51,560 bases of DNA, taken from positions 1-51,560 of the IMG/VR virus record IMGVR_UViG_3300032116_013558; one strand, 5' to 3'. Below, one piece after another: positions 49,027 through 51,560 of the stretch (positions are counted from its first letter, which is position 1; every line of letters begins with the position of its first letter). Both the position numbers and the translations under genes were made by a program. The notes below the pieces were generated by a model. That model saw nothing but the letters and a program-made list of their open reading frames with translations, searched no databases and was not told where the DNA came from. This stretch comes from a virus.

Positions 49027-49034
49027 TAAATATA
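49027..49034 (-). promoter_or_regulatory. Promoter-like octamer TATATTTA before the clamp gene
   Basis: ACACATATATTTACAACAAT on the minus strand lies 33 bases before the clamp ATG. It has TATATTTA, which fits TAnnTTTG with a final A. The A/T-rich leader AAAAATAAAAATTAAAAC follows. The site is in the 65-base gap between the clamp and polymerase genes. Confidence 0.4.
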
Positions 49035-49058
49035 TGTGTTTTATTTCGATTTTCCAAA

Positions 49059-51560
49059 TTAAAATGAGAAAAATTTATCAGATTTTGTAATTTTTAACTG
49101 TAAATGCCCCCATCCTAATGCTTTATAAAAATCTTCTAATTTATTCTGCATTTCATGCTCAAAAATCTTATCATAATCAATGTAATTTTTGATGAAAGAT
49201 TCTACCTCTTCCGGATCATCTGCTCCCTTAAAAGCTATTGTTTCTAATCCTAATGGGTTTTGTTTAAGATATACCCATTTCATTTTATCACCATTCTTCA
49301 TAGGTGAGTATTTAAACCCACAATTAAAGTGCTTCAACAATTGATTATAAGTCCAAGCAGCTTTAACATGCGCAGGAGTTCCTTTAAGGAATTGGAACAT
49401 CGCGCCTTTTGCGGGAGTATATTTTGAAAGTTCTTTTACCGAACTACTTTTAGCAATGTTATATGGTTTAACTAATGGAAGTGAACCTTTGAAATTAATA
49501 ATCTTTTCATCCATAGTTTCCTTTGTTTCACCCTTTAATATATCAATAAGGGTTTGCCTCATAAAATCTTTGAATGATTGAGGAAACGATGAACGAACTA
49601 CATCTAAACCTTTTACATCTAATCTATCTACCGGAACTCCATTTTCTGCAATAATCCATTGTGCATATCTTTTCTTTGCAATCCATAATCCGGCCCTAGC
49701 AACGAATTCTTTTTTAATCTGAAAACGATGTTTATCTTTTGGAACATTTATTAATTTTTCAGATAATATATCATAAAAATTATTGAGATAATCCTGTGTT
49801 TCTCCAGCGATACCATCTACTAATTTAGCAACTTCACTATCTTCCATTTGTTTCCAATTAGGATGCCTATGGTCTAATAATGGAACTGCGGAAAAGAATA
49901 CTGAATCAGTATCAATATAAATGTTGTAATCTGCTTCCTTTGTTCCTAACTCTTTATTGTATTTTATATTAGTCATATCGGCGGTGGATTTAATTACCGT
50001 TTGACCAGTAATCGTAACCGCTTCCGCATTATCAATATCGTAAAAACGAAATGAAGGTAATCCTAATACACCATAAAGTGAGTTAAGAAGAATTTTTTGA
50101 ACCAATTGTCTTTTCTTATAAAATGCATATTTTTCTTTATCACCCGCTTCTCCAAATTGCTTTTCTAGCTTTCGGAATTCAACCCTCTTTTGAAACCATT
50201 CATCCAATATTGCAGGAATACAACCGATTTTATCATTCCTATAAATTACACCATTTGAAGCAATAGAGTATCCACTATCGTTGAGAAACTCTTTGAACTT
50301 TTCTTTTGTAATTTGCTTTCCTTGTATTGAATAAGAATCATCCAATCCCTTTAAGTATCTTTGTATATCCCAATTATCAACCTTACCCATTTTGGTTTCG
50401 GGTGATATATTTAAGGTCATAATAATAGATGGATAAAGAGATGTTAAATCCAAGTCATATACCCAATCGTATTTACCAACGATAGGGTCTTTCACATACG
50501 CACCAATAAACTTTTCATCTTTTGCACTCTCATCGATTCCACCGGTTTCTCTCATAGAATCAATCATTCTATCTGAATCCTCTTTCTTCATTTTATTAGG
50601 TGCTACTAATCCTCTTTGGCGTAAGAAACATAAGAGTGCTCCCTCTAATGGTCGTGAAGTGAAAAAAACATCTTCATAGGCAACGTGTCCGGCGTGTGCA
50701 ATACCTCTACACAAATCGATAAATTGTAGCTTCTTATCCATATCTACAATCAACCTAACATCTTCCAAGTTATATTCGATAAACTTTTCTTTATCTTTTT
50801 CAAATAACTCATCCAAGTTTCCGGTGTATTCAACCTTACCTCTACCTAATTCAATCTTTGCGACCGTATCTAATCGGTAGTTGTCTAATTCAGTATAATT
50901 GTATTCTTTATATAGAACTAAATAATCTAATGCCGATACTCCACCAATAAACCATTTTTTTCTATAAGGTGAATAGAATACCTCTCTAATCGGAGATAAT
51001 CTTTTTGCTTGTCTTTCACCCAAAAGGTTTTTCAGACGATTAAATAGATAGGGAACGTCAAAGAAATCTATATTCCATCCGGTTATAATTGTTGGGGAAA
51101 TAGATTCGTATATATCTAAAAATTTATTCAGCATCTCCTTTTCAGTATCGAATGGAGCCACTAATCTATTTCCGGATTTGGATGGTTGTATTGTTCGATT
51201 CTTGTCTAATACTAATACATAATAAAAATCTTCAACTGAATCATGAACAGCGATTGATGTAATTTCGTTTTCTGCCTTTTCAGTATCAGGTAGACCAGAA
51301 TTCATTTCAACCTCAATATCAAAAGTAAGAACTTTATGCCCTTCGGAGGGTAAATCTGAATTGGTATATAAATCTACCAATACTCTGGTTATTTCAGGAA
51401 CATCAGATTCAAATAAAGATGAATCTTCTTTTTCGTATTTAAAAACCTTTGTTAATTTATCTCCATATATGGATGTCCATTCACCGTTTACCGCAGGTTT
51501 AAAAGCGTAACGTTGATATGGCATTGTAAAGTATCCCTTTACATCATCCCATATATGGAT
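49059..51560 (-). CDS. 43: DNA polymerase, family B (T4 gp43-like), 5' end beyond the window
   Basis: The frame is open to the window edge: IHIWDDVKGYFT precedes the first Met inside the window, with no stop, so about 833 residues are visible and the true N-terminus is missing. Exonuclease motifs are VLTFDIEVE, ITGWNIDFFDVPYLF and YNLEDVRLI. Polymerase motifs are A (YDLDLTSLYPSII), B (KILLNSLYGVLG) and C (YIDTDSVF). All catalytic acids are present. The C-terminus ends SDKFFSF, which may be the clamp-binding tail as in T4. It replicates the phage genome with the nearby clamp and loader. Confidence 0.96.
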   Translation of the reverse strand: MHIWDDVKGYFTMPYQRYAFKPAVNGEWTSIYGDKLTKVFKYEKEDSSLFESDVPEITRVLVDLYTNSDLPSEGHKVLTFDIEVEMNSGLPDTEKAENEITSIAVHDSVEDFYYVLVLDKNRTIQPSKSGNRLVAPFDTEKEMLNKFLDIYESISPTIITGWNIDFFDVPYLFNRLKNLLGERQAKRLSPIREVFYSPYRKKWFIGGVSALDYLVLYKEYNYTELDNYRLDTVAKIELGRGKVEYTGNLDELFEKDKEKFIEYNLEDVRLIVDMDKKLQFIDLCRGIAHAGHVAYEDVFFTSRPLEGALLCFLRQRGLVAPNKMKKEDSDRMIDSMRETGGIDESAKDEKFIGAYVKDPIVGKYDWVYDLDLTSLYPSIIMTLNISPETKMGKVDNWDIQRYLKGLDDSYSIQGKQITKEKFKEFLNDSGYSIASNGVIYRNDKIGCIPAILDEWFQKRVEFRKLEKQFGEAGDKEKYAFYKKRQLVQKILLNSLYGVLGLPSFRFYDIDNAEAVTITGQTVIKSTADMTNIKYNKELGTKEADYNIYIDTDSVFFSAVPLLDHRHPNWKQMEDSEVAKLVDGIAGETQDYLNNFYDILSEKLINVPKDKHRFQIKKEFVARAGLWIAKKRYAQWIIAENGVPVDRLDVKGLDVVRSSFPQSFKDFMRQTLIDILKGETKETMDEKIINFKGSLPLVKPYNIAKSSSVKELSKYTPAKGAMFQFLKGTPAHVKAAWTYNQLLKHFNCGFKYSPMKNGDKMKWVYLKQNPLGLETIAFKGADDPEEVESFIKNYIDYDKIFEHEMQNKLEDFYKALGWGHLQLKITKSDKFFSF

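Overview
The window is a contiguous stretch of a large, AT-rich phage genome whose host is very probably a Bacteroidetes bacterium. Every convincing gene lies on the minus strand, packed head to tail with ATGA or TAATG overlaps and few gaps. The phage assignment rests on T4-type replication genes at the right end: family B DNA polymerase (cut by the window edge), sliding clamp, and both clamp-loader subunits. An endolysin and several small proteins of kinds common in phage genomes support it. The host inference rests on Bacteroidetes-style envelope genes: a TonB-dependent receptor with a carboxypeptidase-regulatory-like N-terminal domain, signal peptides ending in Q, lipoproteins whose mature ends fit the Bacteroidetes surface-export signal, a DUF4494-like protein, and promoter-like TATATTTA/G octamers. 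No capsid, portal, terminase or tail gene was recognised here, so the T4-like label comes from the replisome alone. No tRNA, IS element or CRISPR array was seen, and no gene-free stretch exceeds 300 bases.

Layout, left to right (transcription runs right to left): 0-3.8 kb, a glycosyltransferase fragment, a terminator, and a TonB-dependent receptor/lipoprotein pair. 3.9-5.7 kb, four short genes sharing an N-terminal tag of the form M-(I/K)-(K/R)-L-x-(D/N)-(I/L)-L-x-E. 5.75-15 kb, an envelope block (CsgG-like protein, endolysin, holin-like proteins, two surface-lipoprotein candidates, an outer-membrane barrel, two large secreted dockerin/cohesin-like proteins, an anchored periplasmic protein). 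15-21.9 kb, an accessory metabolism block (2OG oxygenase, radical SAM, ferredoxin, cytidylyltransferase, SGNH proteins, HNH-like protein, S-adenosylmethionine decarboxylase). 21.9-29.8 kb, a second group of tagged or modular proteins, including a 667-residue protein that looks like a protease-processed polyprotein. 29.8-38.9 kb, a glycan block. 39-51.5 kb, replication, nuclease, methyltransferase and nucleotide/amino-acid genes.

Two features stand out. First, at least six genes carry a start tag ending in (I/L)-x-E before a small residue, which is how T4 marks proteins for packaging into the prohead and cleavage by its gp21 protease. The same kind of site recurs as linkers inside the 667-residue protein. 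This suggests a set of capsid-internal proteins co-injected with DNA, including an HExxH metallopeptidase. Second, about nine gene products in the first 15 kb carry export signals or a membrane anchor, so the phage appears able to remodel the outer surface of its host. Both interpretations are inferences from sequence reading, without database searches.
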